DNA of 64,000 nt from Streptomyces cirratus (GCF_014650775.1 NZ_BMVP01000006.1:1-64000); one strand, 5' to 3'. Counted from the stretch's first letter, positions 39,683-48,853 are shown. Translations and numbers: made by a program. Notes: generated by a model not told the origin, from the sequence alone.

Positions 39683-40740
39683 CGGCGCCGCCGCCCCTGG
39701 CCCTGGCCCTGCGCCACGACCTGCGGAGTGTCCTGCGCCTCCTGGGCGTCGTCCTGGGACTCGCCCTTGGCCGCCGCGGCGGCCCGCTTCGCGAGCACCC
39801 GCTTGCGCAGCGCCTTCATCGCCGGCTCGCGCTCCTTGAGGTCGACGACCAGCGGGGTCGCGATGAAGATCGAGGAGTACGCACCGGCCGCGAGACCGAC
39901 GAACAGCGACAGCGAGATGTCGTTGAGCATGCCGGCGCCCAGGAAGCCGCCGCCGATGAACAGCAGCGCGCCGACCGGGAGCAGCGCCACGACCGTGGTG
40001 TTGATCGAGCGGACCAGCGTGCCGTTGATGCTGCGGTTGGCGATCTCGCTGAACGTGTAGCGGGTCTGCTTCGTGATGTCCTTCGAGCCCTCCTTGAGAC
40101 CGTCGAAGACGACGACGGTGTCGTAGAGGGAGTAACCGAGGATCGTCAGCAGACCGATCACGGTGCCCGGGGTGACCTCGAAGCCGACCAGCGCGTACAC
40201 GCCGACGGTGATGGTGAGGTCGTGGATCAGCGCGACCAGCGCCGCGACCGCCATCCGCCACTCGAAGGCGATGGCGAGGTAGAGCACCACGAGGACCATG
40301 AAGATGCCGAGGCCCGTCCAGGCCTTGTTCGCGATCTGCTCGCCCCAGCTGGGGCCGACGAGGTCGGCGTTGATCTGGTTCGCGTCGACCTTGAGGTCGG
40401 TGGCGAGCTGCTTCTTCACGCCGGCCGCGTCGTCGGTGTTCAGACCCGAGATCTGGATCCGCATGCCGCCGGTGCCGAGCTCTTGGACGATCGCCTCGTG
40501 ACCGGAGGCCTTCTTGGCGTCCTCGGTCACGTCGGCGACCGAGACGGCCGTCTTCGGGGTGGTGAAGACGGCACCGCCCTTGAACTCGATGCCCATGTTG
40601 AGGCCCTGTACGGCCAGGGCAACGATCGCCGTGATGGTGATCAGGATGGAAACGCCGTACCAGAGAAAGCGCTTGCCGACGAAGTCGTATCCGACCTCAC
40701 CGCGGTACAGCCTGGCGCCGAGATCTCCCAGCTTCGACAT
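39679..40740 (-). CDS. secF: Protein translocase subunit SecF
   Basis: Membrane partner of SecD that uses the proton gradient to help pull proteins through SecYEG. The 353-residue protein has an N-terminal helix (WYGVSILITITAIVALAV), the GIEFKGGAVF periplasmic strand, and five C-terminal helices with SLYDTVVVFDGLKE and RSINTTVVALLPV. A charged, Ala-rich C-terminal tail (EREPAMKALRKRVLAKRAAA) extends into the cytosol. The start is 1 bp after secD, and the 3' end overlaps apt. Confidence 0.94.
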   Translation of the reverse strand: MSKLGDLGARLYRGEVGYDFVGKRFLWYGVSILITITAIVALAVQGLNMGIEFKGGAVFTTPKTAVSVADVTEDAKKASGHEAIVQELGTGGMRIQISGLNTDDAAGVKKQLATDLKVDANQINADLVGPSWGEQIANKAWTGLGIFMVLVVLYLAIAFEWRMAVAALVALIHDLTITVGVYALVGFEVTPGTVIGLLTILGYSLYDTVVVFDGLKEGSKDITKQTRYTFSEIANRSINGTLVRSINTTVVALLPVGALLFIGGGFLGAGMLNDISLSLFVGLAAGAYSSIFIATPLVVDLKEREPAMKALRKRVLAKRAAAAAKGESQDDAQEAQDTPQVVAQGQGQGRRRR

Positions 40741-40741
40741 C

Positions 40742-42553
40742 TCACGCCTCCTTTGCGTCGACGGGGGCGGGCACGGCGGCGGCGGTCGCTGCGCCGCCGG
40801 TACGACGGGACCGGCGCAGCGGCGGCTTGGCGCCCAGGCGCTTGGGGTCCAGCCCGGACCACGGGTGGCCGCTGGAGAAGAACTTCGTACGCGCCAGCAG
40901 GGTCATGACGGGCTTGGTGAAGAGGAACACCACGACCACGTCGAGCAGGGTGGTCAGACCCAGCGTGAAGGCGAAACCCTGCACCTTGCCGACGGTGACG
41001 ATGAACAGCACGGCGGCGGCGAGGAACGAGACGAAGTCGGACACCAGGATGGTGCGCCGGGCCCGCGGCCAGGCACGCTCCACCGCCGGACGCAGGGTGC
41101 GGCCCTCGCGGATCTCGTCGCGGATGCGTTCGAAGTACACGATGAACGAGTCCGCCGTGATGCCGATGGCGACGATGGCACCGCAGACGGCGGGCAGGTT
41201 CAGCGCGAACCCGATGCCCTTCCCGAGCAGCGCCATGATCGTGTAGGTCAGCACCGCGGACACCAGGAGGCTGACGATGGCGATGAAGGCCAGGCCCCGG
41301 TAGTACACGAGCAGGTAGATCACGACGAGCGCGAGGCCGATCGCGCCGGCGATGAGACCGGCCTGGAGCTGCTCACTGCCGAGCGCGGGGGTGACGGTGG
41401 TGACGCTGTCCTCCTGGAAGGAGAGCGGCAGCGCGCCGTAGGACAGCATGTTGCCCAGGTCCTGGGCGGACTGCTGGGTGAAGCCGCCCGAGATCTCGGC
41501 GTTGCCGCCGGTCAGCGCCTGGCTCACGGACGGGTCGGAGATGACCTCGCCGTCGAGCACGATGGCGAACTGGTTCTGCGGGGACTGCTTGGTGGCCAGC
41601 TCACCGGTGATCTTGGCGAACTTGTCGGCGCCCTTGTCGGTGAACTGCATGGTGACGATCCACTGGGCGCTCTGCGGGTTGATGGCGCCCTTGGCGTTGT
41701 CCACGTCCTGGCCGTTGACCGCGGCCGGGCCGAGCACCCACTTGCCCCAGGTGTTGCCGCGCTTGCCACAGGCGAGCGTCGGGTCCTCGGGCTTGACGTC
41801 CTTGCCGACCGTGGCGCGCTGCTTCTCGTCGTTGCAGTCCAGCGCGGCGAACTTCGCCTGCAGGTTCGCGACGGCGGCGTCGGCGCCCGACGGGGTCGGG
41901 ACCGGGGTCGGCGCCTTGTCGTCTGCCTTCTTCGACTCGCTCGCCGAGGGCGAGGGAGAGGGGGCGCCCGGGGCCTTGAGGGCCTCGCTGAGCACACGTC
42001 CCTGGGAAGTGGCGCTGGACGACGGGGTGGCCGAGGAGCCGGGCTTGCCGTTCTCCGCCTTGGGGGCGCCGGAACCGCTCGCCGAGGGGCTCGGAGCGCC
42101 GCTCGTGGACGGGCTCGGCTTCCCCTCGGGAGCGACCGGGGCGCCGTCGGCGAAGGCCAGGACAGGGCGGAAGTACAGCTGGGCGGTGGTGCCGACCTGC
42201 TCGCGCGCCTGCTGCTCGTTCATCCCGCGGGGGATGTTCACGATGATGTGGTCGCGGCCCTGCGTCTGGACCTCGGCCTCCGAGACGCCGAGACCGTTGA
42301 CGCGGCGCTCGATGATGCCGACCGCCGTGTTCATGTTGGTCTCGTTGACCGCGTCCGGCTTGCCGGGCTCGCTCTTGGCCTTGAGCGTGATGCTCGTGCC
42401 GCCCGCGAGGTCGATGCCCAGCCGGGGCGTCGTCTGCTTCGTGAGGAACATCCCCGCGGTGAGCGCCACCATCGCGATCAGGATGATGGCCAGGGCGCGC
42501 CCCGGCCTCCCCTGAGCCCCCGTGGGCCGCCGGCCCTTCTTCGGTGCTGCCAC
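40742..42553 (-). CDS. secD: Protein translocase subunit SecD with low-complexity periplasmic insert
   Basis: A 603-residue, six-helix subunit. It has the N-terminal TPRLGIDLAGGTSITL motif, the RRVNGLGVSEAEVQTQG strand, and the C-terminal helices with GSEQLQAGLIAGAIGL and ADSFIVYFERIRDEIREGR. Between about residues 140 and 230 the extracytoplasmic part is interrupted by a Ser/Pro/Ala-rich segment with repeats like SPSPSAS, followed by a region with two cysteines (LDCND, LACGKRG). The GTG start has GGGAG upstream. It is the gene before secF. Confidence 0.93.
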   Translation of the reverse strand: MAAPKKGRRPTGAQGRPGRALAIILIAMVALTAGMFLTKQTTPRLGIDLAGGTSITLKAKSEPGKPDAVNETNMNTAVGIIERRVNGLGVSEAEVQTQGRDHIIVNIPRGMNEQQAREQVGTTAQLYFRPVLAFADGAPVAPEGKPSPSTSGAPSPSASGSGAPKAENGKPGSSATPSSSATSQGRVLSEALKAPGAPSPSPSASESKKADDKAPTPVPTPSGADAAVANLQAKFAALDCNDEKQRATVGKDVKPEDPTLACGKRGNTWGKWVLGPAAVNGQDVDNAKGAINPQSAQWIVTMQFTDKGADKFAKITGELATKQSPQNQFAIVLDGEVISDPSVSQALTGGNAEISGGFTQQSAQDLGNMLSYGALPLSFQEDSVTTVTPALGSEQLQAGLIAGAIGLALVVIYLLVYYRGLAFIAIVSLLVSAVLTYTIMALLGKGIGFALNLPAVCGAIVAIGITADSFIVYFERIRDEIREGRTLRPAVERAWPRARRTILVSDFVSFLAAAVLFIVTVGKVQGFAFTLGLTTLLDVVVVFLFTKPVMTLLARTKFFSSGHPWSGLDPKRLGAKPPLRRSRRTGGAATAAAVPAPVDAKEA

Positions 42554-42655
42554 CTTGTCGTATCTCCCTGTCCAACCGCCCCGCGCCGGGTCAGCGCGCG
42601 GACGGCCACGAAATGTGTGGTGGGGACCCCTGCCCCCCGCAGAAGTGTCGCTGAC

Positions 42656-42697
42656 GGGGACCGCGGCGGCCGCCGGTCAGGCGGCGTCGCGGTCCCC
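42656..42697 (-). terminator. yajC-secD intergenic hairpin
   Basis: A 10-bp outer stem GGGGACCGCG/CGCGGTCCCC with inner GCC-rich pairing lies just past the yajC stop. Confidence 0.6.
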
Positions 42698-42706
42698 GGC
42701 CGGTCG

Positions 42707-43213
42707 CTACTTGGCGCCGGCCTCGCCGTCGGTCTTGCCGTCGGTCTCGCCGTCGGTCTTGCCGTCCTGCGGCGCGTCGCCCTTGGCCTCGTCCTTCTTG
42801 CCCAGGTCGGGCTTGGGAGCCTCGCCCTGGTCCTTGGTGAGGTCGGTCTTGGCCGGCTCGTCCGCCGCGTCCGCGGTGAGCGAGGAGGCGTCGTCCGGTA
42901 CGACCGGCGTGTCGCTGGTCGGATCATCGGTGATTCCGTGGACGATGCGGTTGTACTCCGCGTCCTCCAGGACCGCGCCGATGGCGTTCTTGGCGTAGAT
43001 GGCGTGGACGCCCGGGGCCACCTCGAGGGTGAGGGTGTCGTCGCCGATCTCCTTGACCGTGGCGTACATGCCGCCGATGGTACGGACGCCGGTGCCGGGT
43101 ACCAGGTGGTCGCGCATCTGCGCGGCTGCCTGCTGCTTCTTCTTGGCGGAGCGGGTCATCAGGAACATCGCCCCGATGAGCACGATGAACGGGAGGAGTG
43201 TCACGAGATTCAC
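42707..43213 (-). CDS. yajC: Preprotein translocase accessory subunit YajC
   Basis: Small SecDF-associated membrane protein. The 168-residue sequence starts VNLVTLLPFIVLIGAMFLM (transmembrane, residues 1-19) followed by the basic SAKKKQQAAAQMRDHLVPG segment and the beta domain VRTIGGMYATVKEIGDDTL. The last 60 residues are an acidic low-complexity tail with KTDG/ETDG repeats encoded by 12-bp tandem units (42724-42759). The GTG at 43213 is preferred, with a weak ribosome binding site. Confidence 0.9.
   Translation of the reverse strand: MNLVTLLPFIVLIGAMFLMTRSAKKKQQAAAQMRDHLVPGTGVRTIGGMYATVKEIGDDTLTLEVAPGVHAIYAKNAIGAVLEDAEYNRIVHGITDDPTSDTPVVPDDASSLTADAADEPAKTDLTKDQGEAPKPDLGKKDEAKGDAPQDGKTDGETDGKTDGEAGAK
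42724..42759. repeat. 12-bp tandem repeat in the yajC 3' end
   Basis: Three near-identical 12-bp units (CGCCGTCGGTCT / TGCCGTCGGTCT) encode the TDG(K/E) repeats of the YajC tail. Confidence 0.7.
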
Positions 43214-43273
43214 GGGACGGAGATCCTTCGCACGACCGCAGGGGATGCGGCCTTTTCTACGGGGGTGGGCATA

Positions 43274-43290
43274 CCGACCCGAAGGGTCGG
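43274..43290 (-). terminator. ruvB terminator hairpin
   Basis: On the minus strand CCGACCC-TTC-GGGTCGG forms a 7-bp stem with a short loop, about 87 bp past the ruvB stop. Confidence 0.5.
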
Positions 43291-43376
43291 CATCGGCGGA
43301 GTCTAGGCGAGTCCGCACCGATGGAACAACGCCCAGCATGGCACCGCGGTTCCTGGGCGGTCGAACCTCCGCGCCG

Positions 43377-44435
43377 TCACGCCCCGAACAAGCCCTGTTG
43401 TCCGCTTGATCCACCGGCGCCCTGCCCGGGCGGGACAAGGCCCAGGTGAACCCATGCGGCGGGGGTCGCGACCCGCCCGCGCGGGGTACGCGCCAGCAGC
43501 CCCTCGCGGACCAGGAAGGGCTCGGCGACCTCCTCGACGGTCTCGCGCTCCTCACCGACGGCGACGGCGAGGGTGGAGAGCCCCACGGGACCGCCGCCGA
43601 ACAGCTTGAGCAGCGCCTCCAGCACGGCCCGGTCCAGCCGGTCGAGGCCACGCGCGTCCACCTCGTAGACCTGGAGGGCGGTGCCGGCGATCTCCCGGGT
43701 GATCACTCCGTCGGCCCTCACCTGGGCGTAGTCCCGGACCCGGCGCAGCAGACGGTTGGCGATCCGCGGGGTGCCGCGCGAGCGTCCGGCGATCTCGGCG
43801 GCCCCGGCGGTGTCGATCTCCACGTCGAGGAGGCGGGCGGAGCGGTGGATGACGCGTTCCAGCTCCTCGGGGGCGTAGAACTCCATGTGCCCGGTGAAGC
43901 CGAAGCGGTCCCGCAGCGGCGGCGGCAGCAGTCCGGCGCGGGTGGTCGCGCCGACCAGGGTGAAGGGGGGCAGCTCCAGGGGGATCGCGGTCGCACCCGG
44001 CCCCTTGCCGACGATCACGTCGACGCGGAAGTCCTCCATGGCCATGTACAGCATTTCCTCGGCGGGCCGGGACATGCGGTGGATCTCGTCCAGGAAGAGC
44101 ACCTCGCCCTCCTGCAAGGAGGAGAGGATCGCGGCGAGGTCCCCGGCGTGCTGGATGGCCGGGCCGGAGGTGATCCGGATGGGCGCGCCCATCTCCGCCG
44201 CGATGATCATGGAGAGGGTGGTCTTGCCGAGGCCCGGCGCACCGGAGAGCAGGACGTGGTCGGCGGTCGCGCCGCGCTGGCGGGCCGCCTTGAGGACGAG
44301 GTCCAGCTGCTGGCGGACCTTCTCCTGGCCGACGAACTCCCCGAGGTCCTTGGGCCGCAGGGCCGCCTCGACGGCGGTGTCCTCGCCGTCCGCCGCCGCC
44401 GCGACAATGCGGTCGCTCTCGTCGTCCCAGTTCAC
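43377..44435 (-). CDS. ruvB: Holliday junction branch migration ATPase RuvB
   Basis: AAA+ motor that drives branch migration with RuvA. The 352-residue protein has PKDLGEFVGQEKVRQQL, Walker A GAPGLGKTTL, Walker B LFLDEIHRMSRPAEE, sensor 1 LVGATTRAGLLPPPLRDRFG and a C-terminal winged helix. A Gly/Gln-rich tail (GQGAGGSSGQQGLFGA) extends beyond the usual end. The GTG at 44435 lies 62 bp after the ruvA stop. Confidence 0.96.
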   Translation of the reverse strand: MNWDDESDRIVAAAADGEDTAVEAALRPKDLGEFVGQEKVRQQLDLVLKAARQRGATADHVLLSGAPGLGKTTLSMIIAAEMGAPIRITSGPAIQHAGDLAAILSSLQEGEVLFLDEIHRMSRPAEEMLYMAMEDFRVDVIVGKGPGATAIPLELPPFTLVGATTRAGLLPPPLRDRFGFTGHMEFYAPEELERVIHRSARLLDVEIDTAGAAEIAGRSRGTPRIANRLLRRVRDYAQVRADGVITREIAGTALQVYEVDARGLDRLDRAVLEALLKLFGGGPVGLSTLAVAVGEERETVEEVAEPFLVREGLLARTPRGRVATPAAWVHLGLVPPGQGAGGSSGQQGLFGA

Positions 44436-44497
44436 GGTGTCAGTCTGCCTTCTCGGTTCGTACGGTGATCATCGTCCCGCCCGCGGCGGTGTACGGG

Positions 44498-45124
44498 TCA
44501 GCGGGCCCGGTTCAGGGACTGCAGGGCGGCGCGCAGCAACTGCGGGACCGGGGCCGAGCCGCCCGCGGCGATGGCTGCCTCCGCCTGCGGGGTCACCGCC
44601 GTGACGGCTTCCTCCGCCTCGCGGGAGGCGTACCCGAGGCCGATGAGCGCGGCGGCGAGCTGCTCCGTCCAGGGCGCGGGGCCGGTGGCGGCGGCCCGCT
44701 GGGCCCCGACGACGGCGCCCAGCGGCGCGCCCAGCTTGTCCTTGAGCTCCAGCAGCAGCTTCTGCGCGCCCTTCTTGCCGATGCCCGGCACCGCCATCAG
44801 GGCCTTCTCGTCCCCCGTCGAGACGGCCACCCGCAGTGCGTCCGGGCTGTGGACGCCCAGCATGGCCTGTGCGAGCCGCGGGCCCACCCCGCTCGCGCTC
44901 TGGAGCAGCTCGAAGACCTGCCGTTCGTCGTCGTCGGCGAAGCCGTACAGGGTGAGCGAGTCCTCCCGTACCACCAGGGACGTGGCCAGCCTGGCCGTCT
45001 CCCCCAGTCGCAGGCCGGCGACGGTGGTGGGCGTGCACTGGACGGCCATGCCCACTCCCCCGACCTCGATGACGGCCTCGGCGGGGGCGAGGGCGGCGAC
45101 CGGGCCGCTGACGAACGCGATCAT
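44498..45124 (-). CDS. ruvA: Holliday junction DNA-binding subunit RuvA
   Basis: Tetrameric junction-binding partner of RuvB. The 208-residue protein starts MIAFVSGPVAALAPAEAVIEVGG, with the double helix-hairpin-helix region LLQSASGVGPRLAQAML and LMAVPGIGKKGAQKLLLEL, and a C-terminal RuvB-binding domain (AALIGLGYASREAEEAV). The ATG overlaps the ruvC stop (ATGA). Confidence 0.95.
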   Translation of the reverse strand: MIAFVSGPVAALAPAEAVIEVGGVGMAVQCTPTTVAGLRLGETARLATSLVVREDSLTLYGFADDDERQVFELLQSASGVGPRLAQAMLGVHSPDALRVAVSTGDEKALMAVPGIGKKGAQKLLLELKDKLGAPLGAVVGAQRAAATGPAPWTEQLAAALIGLGYASREAEEAVTAVTPQAEAAIAAGGSAPVPQLLRAALQSLNRAR

Positions 45125-45657
45125 GAGGGGCGGCCTTTCACGGCGGAGGCATGCTGGGCGACCGCCTGCTGGAGGCGGTTTTGGGCGGGGGCCCGCCAGA
45201 TGTGGCAGATGGCGAGCGCGAGGGCGTCGGCGGCGTCGGCCGGTTTCGGCGGGGCGCTCAGCCGCAGCAGCCGGGTGACCATGGACCCGACCTGCGCCTT
45301 GTCGGCCCGGCCGGTTCCGGTGACGGCGGCCTTGACTTCGCTCGGGGTGTGCAGGGCGACCGGCAGGCCGCGCCGGGCCGCGCACAGCATGGCGACGGCG
45401 CTGGCCTGGGCGGTGCCCATCACCGTGCTGACGTTGTGCTGGCTGAAGACCCGCTCCACGGCGACGACTTCGGGCCGGTACTCGTCCAGCCACTCCTCCA
45501 TGCCGCGCTCGACGGCGACGAGCCGGAGCCCCAACTCGGCGTCGGCGGGCGTCCGTACGACCCCCACTCCGAGCATGGTGAGGGGGCGGCCGGCGACCCC
45601 CTCGACCACGCCGACACCACACCGCGTCAGCCCCGGGTCCACACCGAGTACGCGCAC
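45121..45657 (-). CDS. ruvC: Holliday junction resolvase RuvC
   Basis: Cuts Holliday junctions. The 178-residue RNase H-fold nuclease begins VRVLGVDPGLTRCGVGVVEG (first catalytic Asp), with VVAVERVFSQHNVSTVMGTAQ (Glu) and a C-terminal DAADALALAICH (Asp pair). The GTG at 45657 has AAGGAGG upstream, so the longer open frame to 45720 is not used. It is first in ruvC-ruvA-ruvB. Confidence 0.95.
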   Translation of the reverse strand: MRVLGVDPGLTRCGVGVVEGVAGRPLTMLGVGVVRTPADAELGLRLVAVERGMEEWLDEYRPEVVAVERVFSQHNVSTVMGTAQASAVAMLCAARRGLPVALHTPSEVKAAVTGTGRADKAQVGSMVTRLLRLSAPPKPADAADALALAICHIWRAPAQNRLQQAVAQHASAVKGRPS

Positions 45658-45722
45658 CTCGCCCCCCTCCTTCGATCGCCTGTCCGTGTGCACGTGCAGG
45701 CTATCGGGCTCCACTGACATGA

Positions 45723-45758
45723 CGACGGGCCGACAGGACGTGTCCTGTCGGCCCGTCG
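45723..45758 (-). terminator. yebC terminator hairpin
   Basis: A 17-bp stem (45723-45739 with 45742-45758) lies between the yebC stop and the ruvC start, separating yebC from ruvCAB. Confidence 0.75.
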
Positions 45759-45784
45759 CACTGGTGCGAAGTGCGGGGCGCCGG

Positions 45785-46537
45785 TTAGGCGTCGACCTTC
45801 TCCATGACCTCGTCCGAGACGTCGAAGTTGGCGAAGACGTTCTGCACGTCGTCGCTGTCCTCCAGCGCGTCGATCAGCTTGAAGATCTTGCGCGCGCCGT
45901 CCTCGTCCAGCTCGACCTGCATGGTCGGGACGAAGCTGGAGTCGGCCGAGTCGTAGTCGATGCCCGCCTCCTGGAGCGCGGTGCGGACCGCGACCATGTC
46001 GGTGGGCTCGCTGATGATCTCGAAGGTGTCGCCGTTGTCGTTGACCTCTTCGGCACCGGCTTCGAGCACCGTCTCCAGGACGTCGTCCTCGGAGAGCCCG
46101 GCCTTGGGCAGCACGACGACGCCCTTGCGGTTGAACAGGTACGAGACCGAGCCCGGGTCGGCCATCGAACCGCCGTTGCGGGTCATGGCGACGCGGACGT
46201 CGGAGGCGGCACGGTTGCGGTTGTCGGTGAGGCACTCGATGAGCACCGCGACACCGTTCGGGCCGTAGCCTTCGTACATGATCGTCTCGTAGTCGGCGCC
46301 GCCGGCCTCCAGGCCGCCGCCGCGCTTGACCGCGGAGTCGATGTTCTTGTTCGGGACCGAGCTCTTCTTGGCCTTCTGGATGGCGTCGAAGAGCGTCGGG
46401 TTGCCGTCGATGTCGGCGCCGCCCATCCGGGCCGCGACCTCGATGTTCTTGATCAGCTTCGCGAAGAGCTTGCCGCGCTTGGCATCGATCACGGCCTTCT
46501 TGTGCTTCGTCGTAGCCCATTTAGAGTGGCCGGACAT
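45785..46537 (-). CDS. yebC: YebC/TACO1-family translation and transcription regulator
   Basis: A 250-residue protein of the YebC family, recently linked to translation of difficult sequences such as polyproline stretches. It starts with the invariant MSGHSKWATTKHKKAVIDAKRGKLF and keeps NIEVAARMGGADIDGNP, YEGYGPNGVAVLIECLTDN and SYLFNRKGVVVLPKAG. It lies upstream of ruvC, a widespread gene order. A TAGGAT hexamer at 46578-46583 could be its -10 element, but I see no -35. Confidence 0.95.
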   Translation of the reverse strand: MSGHSKWATTKHKKAVIDAKRGKLFAKLIKNIEVAARMGGADIDGNPTLFDAIQKAKKSSVPNKNIDSAVKRGGGLEAGGADYETIMYEGYGPNGVAVLIECLTDNRNRAASDVRVAMTRNGGSMADPGSVSYLFNRKGVVVLPKAGLSEDDVLETVLEAGAEEVNDNGDTFEIISEPTDMVAVRTALQEAGIDYDSADSSFVPTMQVELDEDGARKIFKLIDALEDSDDVQNVFANFDVSDEVMEKVDA

Positions 46538-46594
46538 CCGCCTGTCTCCTTCGCGTCACCAACAGTGTTCGTACCCGATCCTACCGGGACCTGA

Positions 46595-47185
46595 TTACAG
46601 CCCCGCGCGCACCATGTCGACGAAGTACGCGTGAACGCGGTCGTCGCCGGTGAGTTCCGGGTGGAACGAGGTGGCCAGCACGTTGCCCTGGCGCACGGCG
46701 ACGGTGTGGCCGTCGTACGTGGCGAGCACCTCGGCGCCGCCGCCGACGGACTCGACCCAGGGGGCGCGGATGAAGACGCCCTCCACGGGGCCGCCCTCGA
46801 TGCCCGCGAAGTCGATCTTCGCCTCGAAGGACTCGTTCTGCCGGCCGAAGGCGTTGCGGCGCACGATCATGTCGATGCCGCCGAGCGTCTCCTGGTCCTC
46901 ACGGCCGTCCAGCAGCTTGTTCGCGAGCATGATCATGCCGGCGCAGGTGCCGTAGACCGGCATCCCGGCCCGCACGCGCTCGCGCAGCGGCTCCAGCATG
47001 CCGAACAGCACGGCGAGCTTCGACATGGTCGTGGACTCGCCGCCGGGGATCACCAGGGCGTCGACCTCGGTGAGCTCCTCGGGACGCCGGACCGGCCTGG
47101 CCACGGCGTCCGCCGCGGCCAGGGCGATCAGGTGCTCCCGTACGTCGCCCTGGAGAGCCAGGACACCGATGGTGGGAGTCGTCAT
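46595..47185 (-). CDS. pdxT: Pyridoxal 5'-phosphate synthase glutaminase subunit
   Basis: Supplies ammonia to PdxS for de novo vitamin B6 synthesis. The 196-residue class I glutaminase begins MTTPTIGVLALQGDVREH, with LVIPGGESTTMSKL, the catalytic Cys in VYGTCAGMIMLA and the C-terminal His/Glu in SFHPELTGD. The ATG shares a base with the pdxS stop (TAATG), coupling the two subunits. Confidence 0.96.
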   Translation of the reverse strand: MTTPTIGVLALQGDVREHLIALAAADAVARPVRRPEELTEVDALVIPGGESTTMSKLAVLFGMLEPLRERVRAGMPVYGTCAGMIMLANKLLDGREDQETLGGIDMIVRRNAFGRQNESFEAKIDFAGIEGGPVEGVFIRAPWVESVGGGAEVLATYDGHTVAVRQGNVLATSFHPELTGDDRVHAYFVDMVRAGL

Positions 47186-48102
47186 TACCAGCCCCGGTTG
47201 GCGTAACGCTCGGCCTCGGGCAGGGTGTCGCAGTTGATGCCGACCATGGCCTCGCCCAGGTTGCGGGAGGCGTCCGCGATGATCTTCGGGTCGTCGTAGA
47301 AGGTGGTGGCCTTCACGATGGCGGCGGCGCGCTTGGCCGGGTCGCCCGACTTGAAGATGCCGGAGCCGACGAAGACGCCCTCGGCGCCGAGCTGGCGCAT
47401 GAGCGCGGCGTCGGCCGGGGTGGCGACGCCACCGGCGGAGAACAGCACGACGGGGAGCTTGCCGAGCTCGGCGACCTCCTTGACCAGCTCGTACGGGGCG
47501 CGCAGCTCCTTGGCGGCGGCGTACAGCTCGTTGTTGTCGAAGCCGCGCAGCTTGGCGATCTCGTTCTTGATCTGGCGCAGGTGGCGGACGGCCTCGACGA
47601 CGTTGCCGGTGCCGGCCTCGCCCTTCGAGCGGATCATGGCCGCGCCCTCGGCGATGCGGCGCAGGGCCTCGCCCAGGTTGGTGGCACCGCAGACGAAGGG
47701 GGTGGTGAACGCCCACTTGTCGGAGTGGTTGACCTCGTCGGCCGGGGTCAGGACCTCGGACTCGTCGATGTAGTCGACGCCGAGGGACTGCAGGACCTGG
47801 GCCTCGACGAAGTGGCCGATGCGGGACTTGGCCATGACGGGGATGGAGACGGCCTCGATGATCTCTTCGATCATGTTCGGGTCCGACATGCGCGCCACGC
47901 CGCCGTCCTTGCGGATGTCGGCGGGGACCCGCTCCAGGGCCATGACGGCCACGGCGCCGGCGTCCTCGGCGATCTTCGCCTGCTCGGCGTTGACCACGTC
48001 CATGATCACGCCGCCCTTGAGCTGCTCGGCCATGCCGCGCTTGACGCGGGAGGTGCCGATAGCCGACTCAGCGGACTGGGGGGTGGAGGGAAGCGTGCTC
48101 AC
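47185..48102 (-). CDS. pdxS: Pyridoxal 5'-phosphate synthase subunit PdxS
   Basis: Builds PLP from ribose 5-phosphate, glyceraldehyde 3-phosphate and ammonia. The 305-residue TIM barrel has VKRGMAEQLKGGVIMDVVNA, the Schiff-base Lys in VMAKSRIGHFVEAQ, DESEVLTPADE and GEAGTGNVVEAVRH. It starts at a GTG at 48102. The 150-bp region upstream has a GTGCTG/CAGCAC hairpin at 48130-48149; I see no clear regulator site. Confidence 0.96.
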   Translation of the reverse strand: MSTLPSTPQSAESAIGTSRVKRGMAEQLKGGVIMDVVNAEQAKIAEDAGAVAVMALERVPADIRKDGGVARMSDPNMIEEIIEAVSIPVMAKSRIGHFVEAQVLQSLGVDYIDESEVLTPADEVNHSDKWAFTTPFVCGATNLGEALRRIAEGAAMIRSKGEAGTGNVVEAVRHLRQIKNEIAKLRGFDNNELYAAAKELRAPYELVKEVAELGKLPVVLFSAGGVATPADAALMRQLGAEGVFVGSGIFKSGDPAKRAAAIVKATTFYDDPKIIADASRNLGEAMVGINCDTLPEAERYANRGW

Positions 48103-48190
48103 GGATTGACCTCACTCGAAGGAAGAAGGGTGCTGCGGTACTACAGCACTGAGCAAACCCCCCGGGTCCAGTCCACTGCAAGGGCCAATG

Positions 48191-48207
48191 AGGAGCCGGT
48201 GGCTCCT
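48191..48207 (-). terminator. Small hairpin after the LemA-like gene
   Basis: AGGAGCC-GGT-GGCTCCT, 7-bp stem, about 45 bp past the stop at 48253; a weak terminator candidate upstream of pdxS. Confidence 0.4.
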
Positions 48208-48252
48208 TCCGTTTTGGCCATCCGGTACAAGTGCGCCCGCTGCGGATCCGGG

Positions 48253-48792
48253 CTAGGGGCGGTCGGCGAGGTCGGCGGGGGGCTCGTCGTCCATCTCGAA
48301 GGCGAGCGGGAAGGGGGCGTGGCCCGCCAGGCGGAACCAGCGCACCTTGCGGTGCCGGCGCAGGGCCCGGGCGGCCCGTACGGCGTCGTTGTGGAAGCGC
48401 CGGGCCATCGGCACCCGGCGCACGGCCGCCGCCAGTTCCTCCGCGGCCTCCACCCCACCGGGCGCGGCCTTCACCGCCTCGACCTGGTCCGCGTCGGCGA
48501 ACACCGCGCGCAGCGCCTGGCTCAGCTCGCTCTCGGCCACCTCGCGCTGCTCCTTCTCGGCCTGCCGCGCCGCGTGCGCCGCTTCGTACAGCACCAGCGA
48601 GGAGGCGGGGTCGAGCACCCCGGAGGTGGCCACCTCCAGCACCACGGAGGCCCGCCGCACCAACTGCGCGTCGAGCGCGGCCCGCGCGGCGTCCATCCGC
48701 GAATGCAGCCGGTCGAGCCGCCCGGCGGTCCAGCTCAGGTACACGCCGACGACACCGAACGCGAGGACGATCCAGACAAGGGTTTCGATCAC
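48253..48792 (-). CDS. LemA-like membrane protein
   Basis: A 179-residue protein with an N-terminal transmembrane helix (LVWIVLAFGVVGVYLSW, residues 5-21) followed by RLDRLHSRMDAARAALDAQL and then RRASVVLEVA. That layout, one helix and then a long four-helix-bundle-like coiled segment with a D-x-Q-L-x-RR motif, resembles LemA proteins, although it is divergent. Its C-terminus is basic. Function unknown. It lies between pdxS and the accessory kinase/STAND genes. Confidence 0.7.
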   Translation of the reverse strand: MIETLVWIVLAFGVVGVYLSWTAGRLDRLHSRMDAARAALDAQLVRRASVVLEVATSGVLDPASSLVLYEAAHAARQAEKEQREVAESELSQALRAVFADADQVEAVKAAPGGVEAAEELAAAVRRVPMARRFHNDAVRAARALRRHRKVRWFRLAGHAPFPLAFEMDDEPPADLADRP

Positions 48793-48853
48793 GGACCGCG
48801 AGCCTACCGCTCAGGCCGGGGACCCCCATCCGGCCCCCGGGAGCACGCCTCGG

